Source: Paenibacillus cellulosilyticus
Lineage (GTDB): Bacteria > Bacillota > Bacilli > Paenibacillales > Paenibacillaceae
DNA length: 64,000 nt
Assembly: GCF_003182255.1 (NCBI RefSeq)
Contig: NZ_QGTQ01000003.1
Coordinates: forward strand, 275,207 to 339,206
Reading direction: 5' to 3'
Shown here piece after piece: positions 34,709 to 44,354 of the stretch (the stretch's first letter is position 1; every line of letters begins with the position of its first letter). Below the pieces are notes generated by a model that saw only the letters and a program-made list of their open reading frames with translations, was not told the origin of the DNA and did not search any database. A program made the position numbers and the translations under genes.

Positions 34709-35707
34709 TTGGTTGATGTGTTGTCACAGAATGAGATTGACGCGCTGCTAGCTGCTCTATCATCCGGCGAGATGGATGCAGAGGAGTTAAAGAAAGAGGA
34801 TACGCAGAAAAAGGTACGTTCCTATGACTTTAAGCGTGCAACTCGATTCTCTAAAGATCACATCCGCAGCTTAACGCGTATACATGAGAACTTCGCGCGG
34901 TATTTGACAACCTATTTCTCCGCGCAGCTTCGAACCTTTGTACAAATTAGCGTCGTTGACGTAGAACAGCTGCCATACGACGAATTCATTCGCTCGATTC
35001 CAAAGATGACGATTCTGAACATTTTTGAAGCAGAGCCGCTTGAAGGCCGAATGGTGCTTGAAGTGCATCCAAACGTCGCTTACGCGATGCTAGATCGTCT
35101 CTTAGGCGGACAAGGCACTGCGCCATCCAAGATGAATGCGTTGACTGAGATTGAAATGACAATCATGGAACGTATATTCAGCCGTGCTTTTGAAAGTCTA
35201 CAAGAAGCGTGGAAGACAATTATAGATTTGCAACCAAGATTGGAAGCACTTGAGACGAACCCGCAGTTCATGCAAATCGTTTCACCAAACGAGACGATTG
35301 CACTCATCTCGCTTAGTACAAAGATTGGTGACACGACAGGGATGATTAACCTTTGTATCCCTCACGTCGTCATTGAACCGATCATGCCGAAGCTATCTGT
35401 TCACCACTGGTTCGTATCGCAGAAGAAGTCGCGTTCGCCAGAAGAAGTGGAGATGCTCGAGCAGCGTGTGAATCGTGCTCAGCTGCCAATTGCAGTAGAG
35501 TTAGGTGAATCGACCATCAGCATCTTTGAGTTCCTAAACTTGTCGCAGGGCGATGTTATAGCGCTCAATAAACCTGTTGGCGAAGGACTGAGTGTTAAGG
35601 TTGGAAACAAAATCAAGTTCATCGGCAGTCCCGGCTCGGTCAAAGATCGAATCGCGGTACAGGTTGACGAAATTGTCAGCGAAGGAGTAGAGGAAGAACA
35701 TGACTAG
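34709..35707 (+). CDS. fliM: flagellar motor switch protein FliM
   Basis: C-ring protein that binds phosphorylated CheY. TTG 34709 is preferred: AAGGGGGGTG is 7 nt upstream, and GTG 34700 lies inside that SD. 332 aa. The N-terminal LSQNEIDALLAAL is the CheY-P binding peptide. VRSYDFKRATRFSKDHIRSL, IHENFARYLTTYFSAQLRT and LDRLLGGQG are family motifs. The C-terminal SpoA domain is at about 245-325. Confidence 0.97.
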   Translation: MVDVLSQNEIDALLAALSSGEMDAEELKKEDTQKKVRSYDFKRATRFSKDHIRSLTRIHENFARYLTTYFSAQLRTFVQISVVDVEQLPYDEFIRSIPKMTILNIFEAEPLEGRMVLEVHPNVAYAMLDRLLGGQGTAPSKMNALTEIEMTIMERIFSRAFESLQEAWKTIIDLQPRLEALETNPQFMQIVSPNETIALISLSTKIGDTTGMINLCIPHVVIEPIMPKLSVHHWFVSQKKSRSPEEVEMLEQRVNRAQLPIAVELGESTISIFEFLNLSQGDVIALNKPVGEGLSVKVGNKIKFIGSPGSVKDRIAVQVDEIVSEGVEEEHD

Positions 35708-36923
35708 TAAAGATTATTTGAGTCAAGAAGAAATTGACGCTTTGCTGAGGCAGTCATCCAGTGATCCTGAGCCGGTGACGACAGATGCTGCAGAAGAAAG
35801 CATAACGAGTTTCCTCGATACGATTGAACAAGATGCGCTTGGCGAGATCGGCAACATCACGTTTGGCAGCGCAGCAACGGCATTATCGACTCTTCTTGGC
35901 AAGAAAGTAGATATCACGACGCCTCAAGTAACGCTTGTGAAACGTTCGGAGCTCAAAGAAGTATTTCCGAAGCCGCATGTTGCGGTATCGGTTGAATATG
36001 TGGATGGTTTTCAAGGTATTAACTCCCTAGTAATTAGAACGCATGATGCGCAAGTGATTGCGGATCTAATGCTTGGCGGAGAGGGAGACGTTCCGCCAGG
36101 AGAACTGAATGAAATTCATATCAGTGCCGTTCAAGAAGCAATGAACCAAATGATGGGTTCGTCGGCGACTTCGATGTCGACAATCTTCAACCGTTTCGTC
36201 AACATTTCGCCACCGGGAATTAACATTCTTGATGTCGACAATGGCGATGGCGTCAATTCGCTGCCACAAGATGACTACTTCATTAACGTGTCCTTCCGTC
36301 TAATGATTGGTGATTTGATCGATTCTACGATCATGCAGCTGCTTCCGGTATCGTTCGCGAAGCAAATGGTTCAAACGCTCATGGGTGGCATGGATGAGGC
36401 TCCAGCCCCTGTAGCAGCAGCGTCGGCACCGGCTCCTGTACAAGCAGTTGCAGCCCCTGCAGCAGCTTCTGTACCAGCACCACAGCCGCCTGCAGCAATG
36501 CCTCCTGCAGCACCGCCAGCCGCTTATGCACAACCGCAGCAGCAGGCTTACGCGATGCCGCCGCAAGGCCCGAATACATATGGTCAACATCCAAATCGCA
36601 ATGTGAATGTTCAGCCCGTTCAGTTCGCGAATTTCCAAGGCGCTCCATATGTGCAAGCAGACGACACAAATCTTAATTTGCTTCTCGACATTCCACTGAA
36701 AGTAACGGTAGAATTGGGGAGAACCCAAAAGCAGATTAAAGATATTCTAGAGTTGTCGCAAGGATCGATTATCGAGCTGGACAAGCTTGCTGGTGAGCCG
36801 GTGGATATCCTCGTGAATAACAAACTGATCGCGAAGGGCGAGGTCGTCGTCATTGACGAAAACTTTGGTGTCCGGGTAACGGATATCGTTAGTCAATGGG
36901 ACCGCATGCAAAAAATTCAATAA
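35700..36923 (+). CDS. fliY: flagellar motor switch phosphatase FliY (FliN-type)
   Basis: CheY-P phosphatase and C-ring component in Gram-positive bacteria. 407 aa. An N-terminal LSQEEIDALLRQ CheY-binding motif like that of FliM, then a CheC-like domain with paired phosphatase helices (ALGEIGNITFGSAATALSTLL and AVQEAMNQMMGSSATSMSTI). A Pro/Ala/Gln-rich linker runs from about 235 to 310, and the FliN-type SpoA domain is at about 320-400. It overlaps fliM by 8 bp. Confidence 0.97.
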   Translation: MTSKDYLSQEEIDALLRQSSSDPEPVTTDAAEESITSFLDTIEQDALGEIGNITFGSAATALSTLLGKKVDITTPQVTLVKRSELKEVFPKPHVAVSVEYVDGFQGINSLVIRTHDAQVIADLMLGGEGDVPPGELNEIHISAVQEAMNQMMGSSATSMSTIFNRFVNISPPGINILDVDNGDGVNSLPQDDYFINVSFRLMIGDLIDSTIMQLLPVSFAKQMVQTLMGGMDEAPAPVAAASAPAPVQAVAAPAAASVPAPQPPAAMPPAAPPAAYAQPQQQAYAMPPQGPNTYGQHPNRNVNVQPVQFANFQGAPYVQADDTNLNLLLDIPLKVTVELGRTQKQIKDILELSQGSIIELDKLAGEPVDILVNNKLIAKGEVVVIDENFGVRVTDIVSQWDRMQKIQ

Positions 36924-36946
36924 CATCCTAGGGGGAAATGTGAACG

Positions 36947-37309
36947 ATGGCTAACCGAATTCTAATCGTAGACGACGCAGCATTTATGCGTATGATGATC
37001 CGTGATATTTTGACGAAAAATGGGTACGACGTTGTAGGGGAAGCACCGGACGGCTCAGTTGCTGTCGAAAAGTTCAAAGAACTGAAGCCTGACCTGACAA
37101 CGATGGATATTACGATGCCTGAGATGGACGGTATCGCTGCACTGAAAGAAATCAAGAAGCTTGATCCGAATGCGAAAGTCATCATGTGTTCTGCAATGGG
37201 TCAACAAGCGATGGTTATCGACGCTATCCAAGCAGGTGCTAAAGACTTTATCGTAAAGCCTTTCCAAGCAGATCGCGTAATTGAAGCTATCAAGAAAACG
37301 CTAGGTTAG
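36947..37309 (+). CDS. cheY: chemotaxis response regulator CheY
   Basis: Single receiver domain, 120 aa. MANRILIVDDAAFMRMMIRD has the acidic DD pair, Asp54 (TTMDITMPEMDG) is the phosphoacceptor, and FIVKPFQ contains the conserved lysine. Phosphorylated by CheA; dephosphorylated by FliY and CheC. The SD AGGGGGAAATG precedes the ATG. Confidence 0.98.
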   Translation: MANRILIVDDAAFMRMMIRDILTKNGYDVVGEAPDGSVAVEKFKELKPDLTTMDITMPEMDGIAALKEIKKLDPNAKVIMCSAMGQQAMVIDAIQAGAKDFIVKPFQADRVIEAIKKTLG

Positions 37310-37321
37310 GACTTTCGTATT

Positions 37322-37945
37322 ATGACTAAAAGCCAGCTTCGTGTCGCGGCGCTCGCGACAGCCATTCTCCCGCTTCTCGCAGGGAAGGCTGCCGCGGCGT
37401 CCGAAGGACTGGAGACGACGGATACTGCTCCTACTTTTGATGGCAATATGACCGGAACTCTCATAACAGTCATGATCGTATTAGCCGTCATTATCTTTTT
37501 GATCGTTTTCCTAATCAAAATGCTAGCTCGGCGTAATCGAGGCTGGGGAGCGAATCGAGCGCTTCGTACACTTGGAGGTGTGCCGCTCGGGCAGCATAAA
37601 TCGCTTCAGGTTGTCGAATTGGCTGGCAAAGTGTATGTAGTCGGTGTTGGGGAAGATGTCACACTGATCGATAAGGTGGACGATGCTGAGCAAGCTTCGC
37701 ATATTATCAGCCTTATGGAACAGAGCAACGCGGTCAACTGGAATCCAGCAGCATTGTCGGATTTGATCGGCAAGCTGAAGAAGAACAAGCACGCAGGTGA
37801 CAGCACAGCAGCCGACAGTTCGTCCGAGGGGCCGGATTTTGAGCGAATGCTCCGCCGCAAGCTAGACGAACAATCGCAGCGCAAGCAGCAAGTTGAAACA
37901 CTGCTGCGTACACCAAATCAAAGCGATCGGTTGATGGACGAATGA
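37322..37945 (+). CDS. fliO: flagellar biosynthesis protein FliO (FliZ type)
   Basis: Assists FliP assembly in the export gate. 207 aa. A likely N-terminal signal segment (AALATAILPLLAGKAAAA), an outside stretch, then a membrane helix at about 45-66. The cytoplasmic domain begins RTLGGVPLGQHKSLQVVELAGKVYVVGVGEDVTLI, a FliO signature. The C-terminus is a hydrophilic, charged tail. fliP overlaps its stop by 4 bp. Confidence 0.93.
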   Translation: MTKSQLRVAALATAILPLLAGKAAAASEGLETTDTAPTFDGNMTGTLITVMIVLAVIIFLIVFLIKMLARRNRGWGANRALRTLGGVPLGQHKSLQVVELAGKVYVVGVGEDVTLIDKVDDAEQASHIISLMEQSNAVNWNPAALSDLIGKLKKNKHAGDSTAADSSSEGPDFERMLRRKLDEQSQRKQQVETLLRTPNQSDRLMDE

Positions 37946-38700
37946 AAACAAAATGGATTATTGCAGTCGCCCTTGTGCAATTGGTGATGCTGGGAATGTT
38001 CCATTCTCACGCTTATGCCGAACCGCTGCCGAACGTCAACATTTCGATCGGGGATGAAACAGAAGGATCGGGCTCCAGTGCGATATCGATACTGCTGATG
38101 TTAACCGTTCTCAGTATCGCTCCAGCGATTCTGATGCTGATGACAAGCTTCACACGAATTGTCATTGTACTCGGCTTCGTCCGTACATCACTCGGCACGC
38201 AGCAGATGCCGCCCAATCAGGTGTTAATCGGTCTTGCGATGTTCCTTACCTTCTTCATCATGTCGCCTACGTTGTCACAAGTGAACCAAGTAGCGCTTCA
38301 GCCTTACTTGAAAGGTGAGATCACGCAAACGCAAGCGTTCGAGAAAGCGGCTGAACCAATGAAGAAGTTTATGTTCTCGCAGACAAGAGAGAAAGATTTG
38401 CTCTTGTTCATCAAGTACACGAAAACAGAGAAGCCAAGCAGCTATGAAGATATTCCGATCACGGTTCTCGTTCCAGCGTATGCGATTAGCGAGCTCAAGA
38501 CAGCCTTTCAAATGGGCTTCATGCTATTCATACCGTTTCTCATAATAGACATGGTCGTATCTAGTACGCTAATGGCAATGGGGATGATGATGCTTCCGCC
38601 GGTCATGATCTCGTTACCATTCAAAATATTGCTGTTCATCCTGGTGGATGGTTGGTACTTGGTCGTCAAGTCACTGCTGATGAGCTTTAATATGAGCTAG
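37942..38700 (+). CDS. fliP: flagellar export gate protein FliP
   Basis: Core membrane protein of the type III export gate. 252 aa. The cleavable-type N-terminal signal ends near HSHAYA. LLMLTVLSIAPAILMLMTSFTRIVIVLGFVRTSLGTQQMPPNQVLIGLAMFLTFF contains the family signature, with further membrane helices near the C-terminus (IPFLIIDMVVSSTLMAMGMMMLPPV). ATG 37942 overlaps fliO. Confidence 0.97.
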   Translation: MKTKWIIAVALVQLVMLGMFHSHAYAEPLPNVNISIGDETEGSGSSAISILLMLTVLSIAPAILMLMTSFTRIVIVLGFVRTSLGTQQMPPNQVLIGLAMFLTFFIMSPTLSQVNQVALQPYLKGEITQTQAFEKAAEPMKKFMFSQTREKDLLLFIKYTKTEKPSSYEDIPITVLVPAYAISELKTAFQMGFMLFIPFLIIDMVVSSTLMAMGMMMLPPVMISLPFKILLFILVDGWYLVVKSLLMSFNMS

Positions 38701-38718
38701 CGGAGGGAACGAACAGCA

Positions 38719-38988
38719 ATGAGTGCGGATTTTATTATCGGGCTAGCAAGTGAGGCCGTGTTTACGATTCTTAAAGCGAGTGCGCCGATGCTTGTTATTG
38801 GTCTTACGGTAGGCTTGATCGTAAGTATTTTTCAAGCGACTACACAGATCCAGGAGCAAACGCTCGCATTCGTACCAAAGATCGTAGCCGTGTTTGCTTC
38901 CATTATCATTTTTGGCCCATGGATTATGAATACGTTGGTAGACTTCACATTTAACATCTTGAACAACTTGTATAAATACATCGGATAG
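38719..38988 (+). CDS. fliQ: flagellar export gate protein FliQ
   Basis: 89 aa two-helix membrane protein of the FliPQR gate. ASEAVFTILKASAPMLVIGLTVGLIVSIFQATTQIQEQTLAFVPKIV contains the conserved QATTQIQEQTL turn. The SD CGGAGGGA lies upstream of ATG 38719. Confidence 0.97.
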   Translation: MSADFIIGLASEAVFTILKASAPMLVIGLTVGLIVSIFQATTQIQEQTLAFVPKIVAVFASIIIFGPWIMNTLVDFTFNILNNLYKYIG

Positions 38989-39001
38989 GCTGGTTAAAAG
39001 G

Positions 39002-39793
39002 ATGGAGCTGATCGCACAGGGGTTCCCTATTTTTTTGCTAATATTTTGTCGAATGACAGCGTTTTTCGTCGTAGCTCCCATATTTTCCATGAAGATGGTA
39101 CCTACTACGTTTAAAATCGGCATCGGTTTCTTCCTATCACTTATCGTATTTCTAACATACGGGGTGAAACAGAATGTCGATCTGGACGCTGCGTATGCCT
39201 TACTCGTCATTCGTGAAGTATTAGTCGGTCTGCTTATCGGATTTGTCGTCTATCTGTTCTTCACGGTCGTTCAAACAGCAGGCTCGTTAATGGATATATC
39301 CATGGGCTTCGCGATGTCCAATGTCATCGATCCGATGACAGGTGCTTCTTCGCCTATACTTGGCAACTTGAAGCATTTGGTGCTGATTATGGTGTTCCTA
39401 TCACTCAACGGACATCATTACTTGATTACCGCACTCATGGATAGCTATCAGTGGCTGCCGCTGGATAATGACTTATTCACACACATGTATGATGGCAAAG
39501 TTTCGAATTTCATTGTTACAACTTTCTCTGAGACGTTCATGCTGTCGTTTCAAATTGCATCCCCCATTCTTGTCGCGATGTTTCTGACGGATGTCGGTCT
39601 TGGGTTTCTTGCTAAGACGGCGCCACAGTACAACGTCTTCGTAATAGGGATGCCGCTCAAAGTATTGCTCGGTCTATTTTTATTAGCACTAATCGTGCCG
39701 TCGTTCTCGAATATGTTTGACCAATTGTTCTCGACGATGTTCGAACGGCTCCATCAGTTATTAACGATGCTGCAGCGACCGAATGCAGGCTAG
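39002..39793 (+). CDS. fliR: flagellar export gate protein FliR
   Basis: 263 aa polytopic membrane protein completing the FliPQR gate. FCRMTAFFVVAPIFSMKMVPTTFKIGIGFFLSLIV near the N-terminus, REVLVGLLIGFVVYLFFTVVQTAGSLMDISMGFAM and KTAPQYNVFVIGMPLKVLLG are FliR landmarks. The start is ATG 39002, 13 bp after fliQ. Confidence 0.97.
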   Translation: MELIAQGFPIFLLIFCRMTAFFVVAPIFSMKMVPTTFKIGIGFFLSLIVFLTYGVKQNVDLDAAYALLVIREVLVGLLIGFVVYLFFTVVQTAGSLMDISMGFAMSNVIDPMTGASSPILGNLKHLVLIMVFLSLNGHHYLITALMDSYQWLPLDNDLFTHMYDGKVSNFIVTTFSETFMLSFQIASPILVAMFLTDVGLGFLAKTAPQYNVFVIGMPLKVLLGLFLLALIVPSFSNMFDQLFSTMFERLHQLLTMLQRPNAG

Positions 39794-39795
39794 GT

Positions 39796-39812
39796 GCCGC
39801 CCTCTAGGCGGC
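39796..39812 (+). promoter_or_regulatory. hairpin between fliR and flhB
   Basis: GCCGCC/GGCGGC perfect 6 bp GC stem with a CTCTA loop, just after the fliR stop and before the flhB SD. No T-tract. Confidence 0.4.
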
Positions 39813-39842
39813 AGCTGGTACCGACAAGGAGGTGACTGCAAG

Positions 39843-40949
39843 TTGGACGAAAGAGCCCGATATCGCTTAAAGCTAGATCTGCAATTGTTCAGTCAAGAGA
39901 AGACCGAGAAAGCGACGCCCAAGAAGGTTGGAGAAGCTCGCAATAAAGGCCAAGTTGCCAAGTCACACGAATTGCCGGGCGCGTTAATTTTATTGTTCGT
40001 TTTTATGAGCTTCGCCATGATCGGGCCATTCTATAAGGATAAACTCGTTGGGATGTTCGGCGACCTATTCGATAAATGGCTCACGATGGAAGCTACACCA
40101 GGCAATATTATGTCGTTGATGACGAGCTTGATGTATGAAATGCTCATCATGCTGTCACCAATCTTCATTATCGCGGTTCTAGTTGCGCTGCTCGCCAACT
40201 ACGCACAGGTCGGAATCCTGTTCACAGGACATCCTTTAATGCCGAAGTTCAGTAAATTGAACCCGCTTCAAGGACTGAAGAGCATAATGTCGCTGCGTAC
40301 AGTGATCGAATTTATAAAGGCAATGCTGAAGCTGCTTATAATCGGAATTGTCGTGTTCCAATCGCTAAAGAGCGAGTGGGGACGTATTCTACACCTTGAT
40401 CAATTGCCGGTTACGGAGCTCGCCAGCTTCGTAGGTGGTGTCACCTTGATGCTTGGTATCAAAATCGGTGCCTTGCTCGTCGCTCTCGCGGTAGGCGATT
40501 ATTTCTACAAGAAGTACGAGCACAACAAAAGCTTGCGCATGTCCAAACAAGACATTAAGGACGAATTCAAAAACACCGAGGGTAATCCGCTTATCAAAAG
40601 TCGAATTCGCGATCGTCAACGGAAGATGGCGCTTCAGCGCATGATGCAAGAAGTACCGAAAGCAGACGTCGTTATTACAAACCCAACTCACTTCGCTGTA
40701 GCGTTGAAATATGATGCTTCCAAAATGGAAGCACCAGTCGTTATTGCGAAAGGGATGGACTATGTAGCGCTCCGTATTCGGGAAACAGCCAAGGAGCACG
40801 GCGTCATTACGATGGAAAACAAGCCGCTCGCCAGAGCGCTGTACGACCGTTCGGAAATCGGCGACTCGATTCCTTCGGATTTGTTCCAAGCGGTGGCGGA
40901 AGTGCTGGCATATGTATATAAGTTGAAAGGCCGAGTGAAATCTTCTTGA
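39843..40949 (+). CDS. flhB: flagellar export switch protein FlhB
   Basis: Controls export specificity; self-cleaves at NPTH. TTG 39843 has AGGAGGTGA just upstream. The longer in-frame ATG at 39783 overlaps fliR and adds Arg/Cys/Gly-rich residues. 368 aa. The N-terminus LQLFSQEKTEKATPKKVGEARNKGQVAKSHEL is typical. Four membrane helices precede VVITNPTHFAVALKYD with the intact NPTH site, followed by APVVIAKGMDYVALRIRE in the C-domain. Compare the stand-alone FlhB-like protein at 10306-10638. Confidence 0.96.
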   Translation: MDERARYRLKLDLQLFSQEKTEKATPKKVGEARNKGQVAKSHELPGALILLFVFMSFAMIGPFYKDKLVGMFGDLFDKWLTMEATPGNIMSLMTSLMYEMLIMLSPIFIIAVLVALLANYAQVGILFTGHPLMPKFSKLNPLQGLKSIMSLRTVIEFIKAMLKLLIIGIVVFQSLKSEWGRILHLDQLPVTELASFVGGVTLMLGIKIGALLVALAVGDYFYKKYEHNKSLRMSKQDIKDEFKNTEGNPLIKSRIRDRQRKMALQRMMQEVPKADVVITNPTHFAVALKYDASKMEAPVVIAKGMDYVALRIRETAKEHGVITMENKPLARALYDRSEIGDSIPSDLFQAVAEVLAYVYKLKGRVKSS

Positions 40950-40965
40950 AACGGGGGAACGCGTC

Positions 40966-42999
40966 ATGAAACCTAGGGACCTGGTCATCTTGATCGGCAT
41001 CATCGGCATTGTGCTCATGATGGTTATTCCCGTCCCAACTGTCCTAATGGACGTGCTTCTCATCATTAACATTTCAGCAGCACTTATGATATTGCTTCTT
41101 TCAATGAACACGAAGGATGCATTGCAGTTCTCTATCTTCCCATCCGTTCTACTTATTACAACCTTGTTCCGGTTATCACTTAACGTTTCGACAACTCGCA
41201 ATATTCTAAGTAAGCATGAAGCAGGTAAGGTTGTCGAAACGTTTGGTAACTGGGTAGCAGGCGGGGAGATCGCTATTGGTTTTATCGTTTTCCTCATTCT
41301 CGTAGTCGTTCAATTCATCGTTATTACAAAAGGTTCTGAACGCGTTGCAGAGGTTGCAGCACGATTCACCTTGGACGCAATGCCAGGTAAGCAGATGAGT
41401 ATCGACGCCGACCTGAACGCGGGGATGATTAACGAACAGCAAGCAAGAGAACGCCGTACCAAAATTGAAAGGGAAGCAGATTTCTACGGCGCGATGGACG
41501 GTGCGAGTAAATTCGTTAAGGGCGATGCAATCGCAGCGATCGTCATCTTGTTCATTAACTTGATTGGCGGTTTCCTTGTTGGTATGGCTATTCATGGAAT
41601 GCCATTTAACGAGGCGCTGCATACGTACTCGATCTTGACGATAGGTGACGGTCTCGTCAGCCAGATCCCGGCATTATTGATCTCGACGGCTTCCGGTATG
41701 ATCGTGACGCGCGCTTCCTCGGATGGCAATCTTGCAGAGGATCTTACCTCGCAGATGCTCAAATATCCGAAATTGCTCTATATCGTAGCAGGTACGGTTG
41801 CCCTACTTGGATTATTTACCCCGATTGGGCCATTTGCGACGCTGCCAATTGCTGCCACTCTCGTCTATAGCGCTTGGCGCTTGCAGAAGAATATGAACAA
41901 ACAGCAGATCGAAGAAGAGATGCTGGTAGAAGAACAGCAAATCGAAGAAGTTCGCAGTCCAGAAAGCGTTATCAGCTTGCTGCAAGTTGACCCGATTGAA
42001 TTCGAGTTCGGTTACGGCCTCATCCCACTCGCGGATGCGCATCAGGGGGGCGACCTGCTCGATCGGATCATCATGATAAGGCGGCAGTGTGCACTTGAGC
42101 TTGGCCTCGTCGTACCGGTGATTCGAATTCGCGATAACATTCAGCTGAAGCCGAACGAATATGTGATCAAAATTAAAGGCAATTTGGTTGCTCGCGGAGA
42201 CTTGCTCTTGAATCATTACTTGGCAATGAGCCCAGGCTTCGATGATGAGTCGGTTATCGGCATCGAGACAACGGAGCCTGCATTTGGACTTCCAGCACTT
42301 TGGATTGATGAGACAATGAAGGAGCGGGCTGAATTGTCCGGTTACACGGTCGTCGATCCGCCATCTGTCGTCGCTACACATTTGACGGAAGTTATTAAGC
42401 GCCATGCGCATGAATTGATCGGTCGTCAAGAAACGAAAGCGCTCGTCGAGAACGTGAAGGAGAACTACCCAGCACTGGTCGACGAATTGATTCCAAATGT
42501 GTTGACAATAGGGGATGTTCAGAAAGTATTGTCGAAGCTGCTGCGAGAGAAAATCTCGATTCGTGATCTCGTCACTATTTTCGAGACATTGGCCGACCAA
42601 GGTCACTTTACGAAGGATACCGATGTACTGACCGAATATGTAAGACAGTCGCTATCGCGGCAAATTACGCAGCAGTTTTCGCCTGCTGGCGAAATGCTTC
42701 GCGTCATTACGGTTGGTCCGGCGCTTGAGAAGAAAATTGCAGAATCGGTACAGCAATCGGATCAAGGTAGTTATCTGTCGATCGACCCTGTATCTACTCA
42801 GCAAATCTATCAGCGTCTAACAGATCAAGTAACGAAGCAAATTCAATCAGGCAATCAGCCGGTGGTCCTCGCTTCGCCTACGATTCGAATGTATTTGCGC
42901 AAGCTTGTTGAACGAACCATGCAGGATATTCCGGTATTGTCGTACAGTGAGCTTGAGCCGAATATTGAAATACAAAGCGTTGGGGTGGTGAATCTGTGA
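40966..42999 (+). CDS. flhA: flagellar export protein FlhA
   Basis: Large export-gate protein, 677 aa. Eight membrane helices in the first 320 residues hold the FHIPEP region, where NVSTTRNILS, GSERVAEVAARFTLDAMPGKQMSIDADLNAG and KFVKGDAIAAI are hallmarks. The cytoplasmic C-domain (about 350-677) forms the nonameric docking platform. The SD GGGGGAA precedes ATG 40966; flhF overlaps its end by 4 bp. Confidence 0.98.
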   Translation: MKPRDLVILIGIIGIVLMMVIPVPTVLMDVLLIINISAALMILLLSMNTKDALQFSIFPSVLLITTLFRLSLNVSTTRNILSKHEAGKVVETFGNWVAGGEIAIGFIVFLILVVVQFIVITKGSERVAEVAARFTLDAMPGKQMSIDADLNAGMINEQQARERRTKIEREADFYGAMDGASKFVKGDAIAAIVILFINLIGGFLVGMAIHGMPFNEALHTYSILTIGDGLVSQIPALLISTASGMIVTRASSDGNLAEDLTSQMLKYPKLLYIVAGTVALLGLFTPIGPFATLPIAATLVYSAWRLQKNMNKQQIEEEMLVEEQQIEEVRSPESVISLLQVDPIEFEFGYGLIPLADAHQGGDLLDRIIMIRRQCALELGLVVPVIRIRDNIQLKPNEYVIKIKGNLVARGDLLLNHYLAMSPGFDDESVIGIETTEPAFGLPALWIDETMKERAELSGYTVVDPPSVVATHLTEVIKRHAHELIGRQETKALVENVKENYPALVDELIPNVLTIGDVQKVLSKLLREKISIRDLVTIFETLADQGHFTKDTDVLTEYVRQSLSRQITQQFSPAGEMLRVITVGPALEKKIAESVQQSDQGSYLSIDPVSTQQIYQRLTDQVTKQIQSGNQPVVLASPTIRMYLRKLVERTMQDIPVLSYSELEPNIEIQSVGVVNL

Positions 43000-44354
43000 G
43001 AGTGAAGCGTTATGTAGTTAATACGGTGTCTGAGGCGCTTCCACTCATTCGCAGTGAGCTAGGCAGCGACGCTGTTATCCTTAGCACAAAAGATGTGAAG
43101 ATCGGCGGGTTCATGGGAATGTTCCGCAAGCGCAGAACAGAGGTCGTAGCTGCTGTTGAAGCAGAAACGTCTAAACCAAACAAACCGCGTCCAGCCCAAC
43201 AGCCACTGCTCCATGTGAATAAGCCGCAGCGGCCGGCTGCTTCTGCAGCTGCAGCCTACGGAGCGTCTTCCGAAACAGGCAGCATGCGTGCTGCAGCAAC
43301 AGCTGTACTTGATCCTCTAGAAGCTAGTCAGGCTGCCGAACGGGCGGCCTTCGTGCTTCAAGCAGTAGCCGCTTCAGACAATGAGCCGGTATTTAACGCC
43401 GCTCCAGTTGTAAGTCAACCAGCCGCTCCTGCTGCTACTGCGGTGACTGCTTCCGTTCAACGTTCAGAATCCGAGCTGGAGAACAAGCTGACCAATGAGA
43501 TTCGTGATATGAAAGAATGGATTATGAAGCTGTCGAAGCAGAAGGCAATCGATACACAACCTGAGGCTTTGCGGCTGCTCTGCGAACGGCTTAAAGAGCA
43601 AGAAGTTGCAGAAGAGTGGATCGACAAGCTGCGTGATGAGTTGAATGAACTGCCTGAAGCGCAAGAAGGCTGGCTTGATGTGGAAGTAGTCTGGCAGCGA
43701 GCTGCTGAAATATTAACACATTGGCTGAAATCTTACGAACACCCTGGCATTAGCAGTACAGAGCGCAATGTTTACTTCGTCGGTCCGACTGGCGTCGGCA
43801 AGACAACAACGATCGCTAAGCTGGCGGCCGAGCAGACGCTCAAGGCAGGCAAGAAGGTTGGATTCATTACCTCGGATACATACCGGATTGCGGCTGTTGA
43901 TCAACTGCGAACGTATGCCAACATTTTGAACGTTCCAATGGAGGTCGTATTCTCACCCAATGAAGTGCCGAGAGCATTCAGCCAATTGGAGGATAAAGAT
44001 CTTATACTGATGGATACCGCAGGGCGCAATTATCGAAGCGAACTGCATGTATCTGAAGTAAACAGTATGTTGAACAATCAACAGCCAGGCACCGTATTTC
44101 TTGTAATGAGCCTTACGGGGCGGACAAGTGATATGCGAATCATTGCAGAGCGTTTCATCCCTTATGGTATCCGTCAAGTAATCTTCACGAAGCTCGATGA
44201 AACAGCAGTGTACGGCACAATTATGAATCTCATTCTTGAATATGAGCTTCAGACAGCGTATGTAACTAGCGGTCAGACGGTACCAGACGATATCTCGCAT
44301 TTCAGTGCGGATGACTACGTCGCAATGCTTCTGGGGGTTCCGGCACATGTATGA
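42996..44354 (+). CDS. flhF: flagellar SRP-type GTPase FlhF
   Basis: Sets flagellar position and number. 452 aa, GTG start 42996. N-terminal B-domain (MRVKRYVVNTVSEALPLIRSELGSDAVILST), a long Ala/Pro/Glu-rich variable region (about 55-165), then the NG GTPase: P-loop GPTGVGKT at 263-270, DTYRIAAVDQL, DTAGRN and TKLDET. It resembles Ffh and FtsY, also in this window, but the B-domain identifies it. flhG overlaps by 8 bp. Confidence 0.97.
   Translation: MRVKRYVVNTVSEALPLIRSELGSDAVILSTKDVKIGGFMGMFRKRRTEVVAAVEAETSKPNKPRPAQQPLLHVNKPQRPAASAAAAYGASSETGSMRAAATAVLDPLEASQAAERAAFVLQAVAASDNEPVFNAAPVVSQPAAPAATAVTASVQRSESELENKLTNEIRDMKEWIMKLSKQKAIDTQPEALRLLCERLKEQEVAEEWIDKLRDELNELPEAQEGWLDVEVVWQRAAEILTHWLKSYEHPGISSTERNVYFVGPTGVGKTTTIAKLAAEQTLKAGKKVGFITSDTYRIAAVDQLRTYANILNVPMEVVFSPNEVPRAFSQLEDKDLILMDTAGRNYRSELHVSEVNSMLNNQQPGTVFLVMSLTGRTSDMRIIAERFIPYGIRQVIFTKLDETAVYGTIMNLILEYELQTAYVTSGQTVPDDISHFSADDYVAMLLGVPAHV

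Noticed and set aside
36401..36600. Repeat-like Ala/Pro/Gln coding stretch in fliY
   Set aside because: Ordinary flexible linker between CheC-like and FliN domains.
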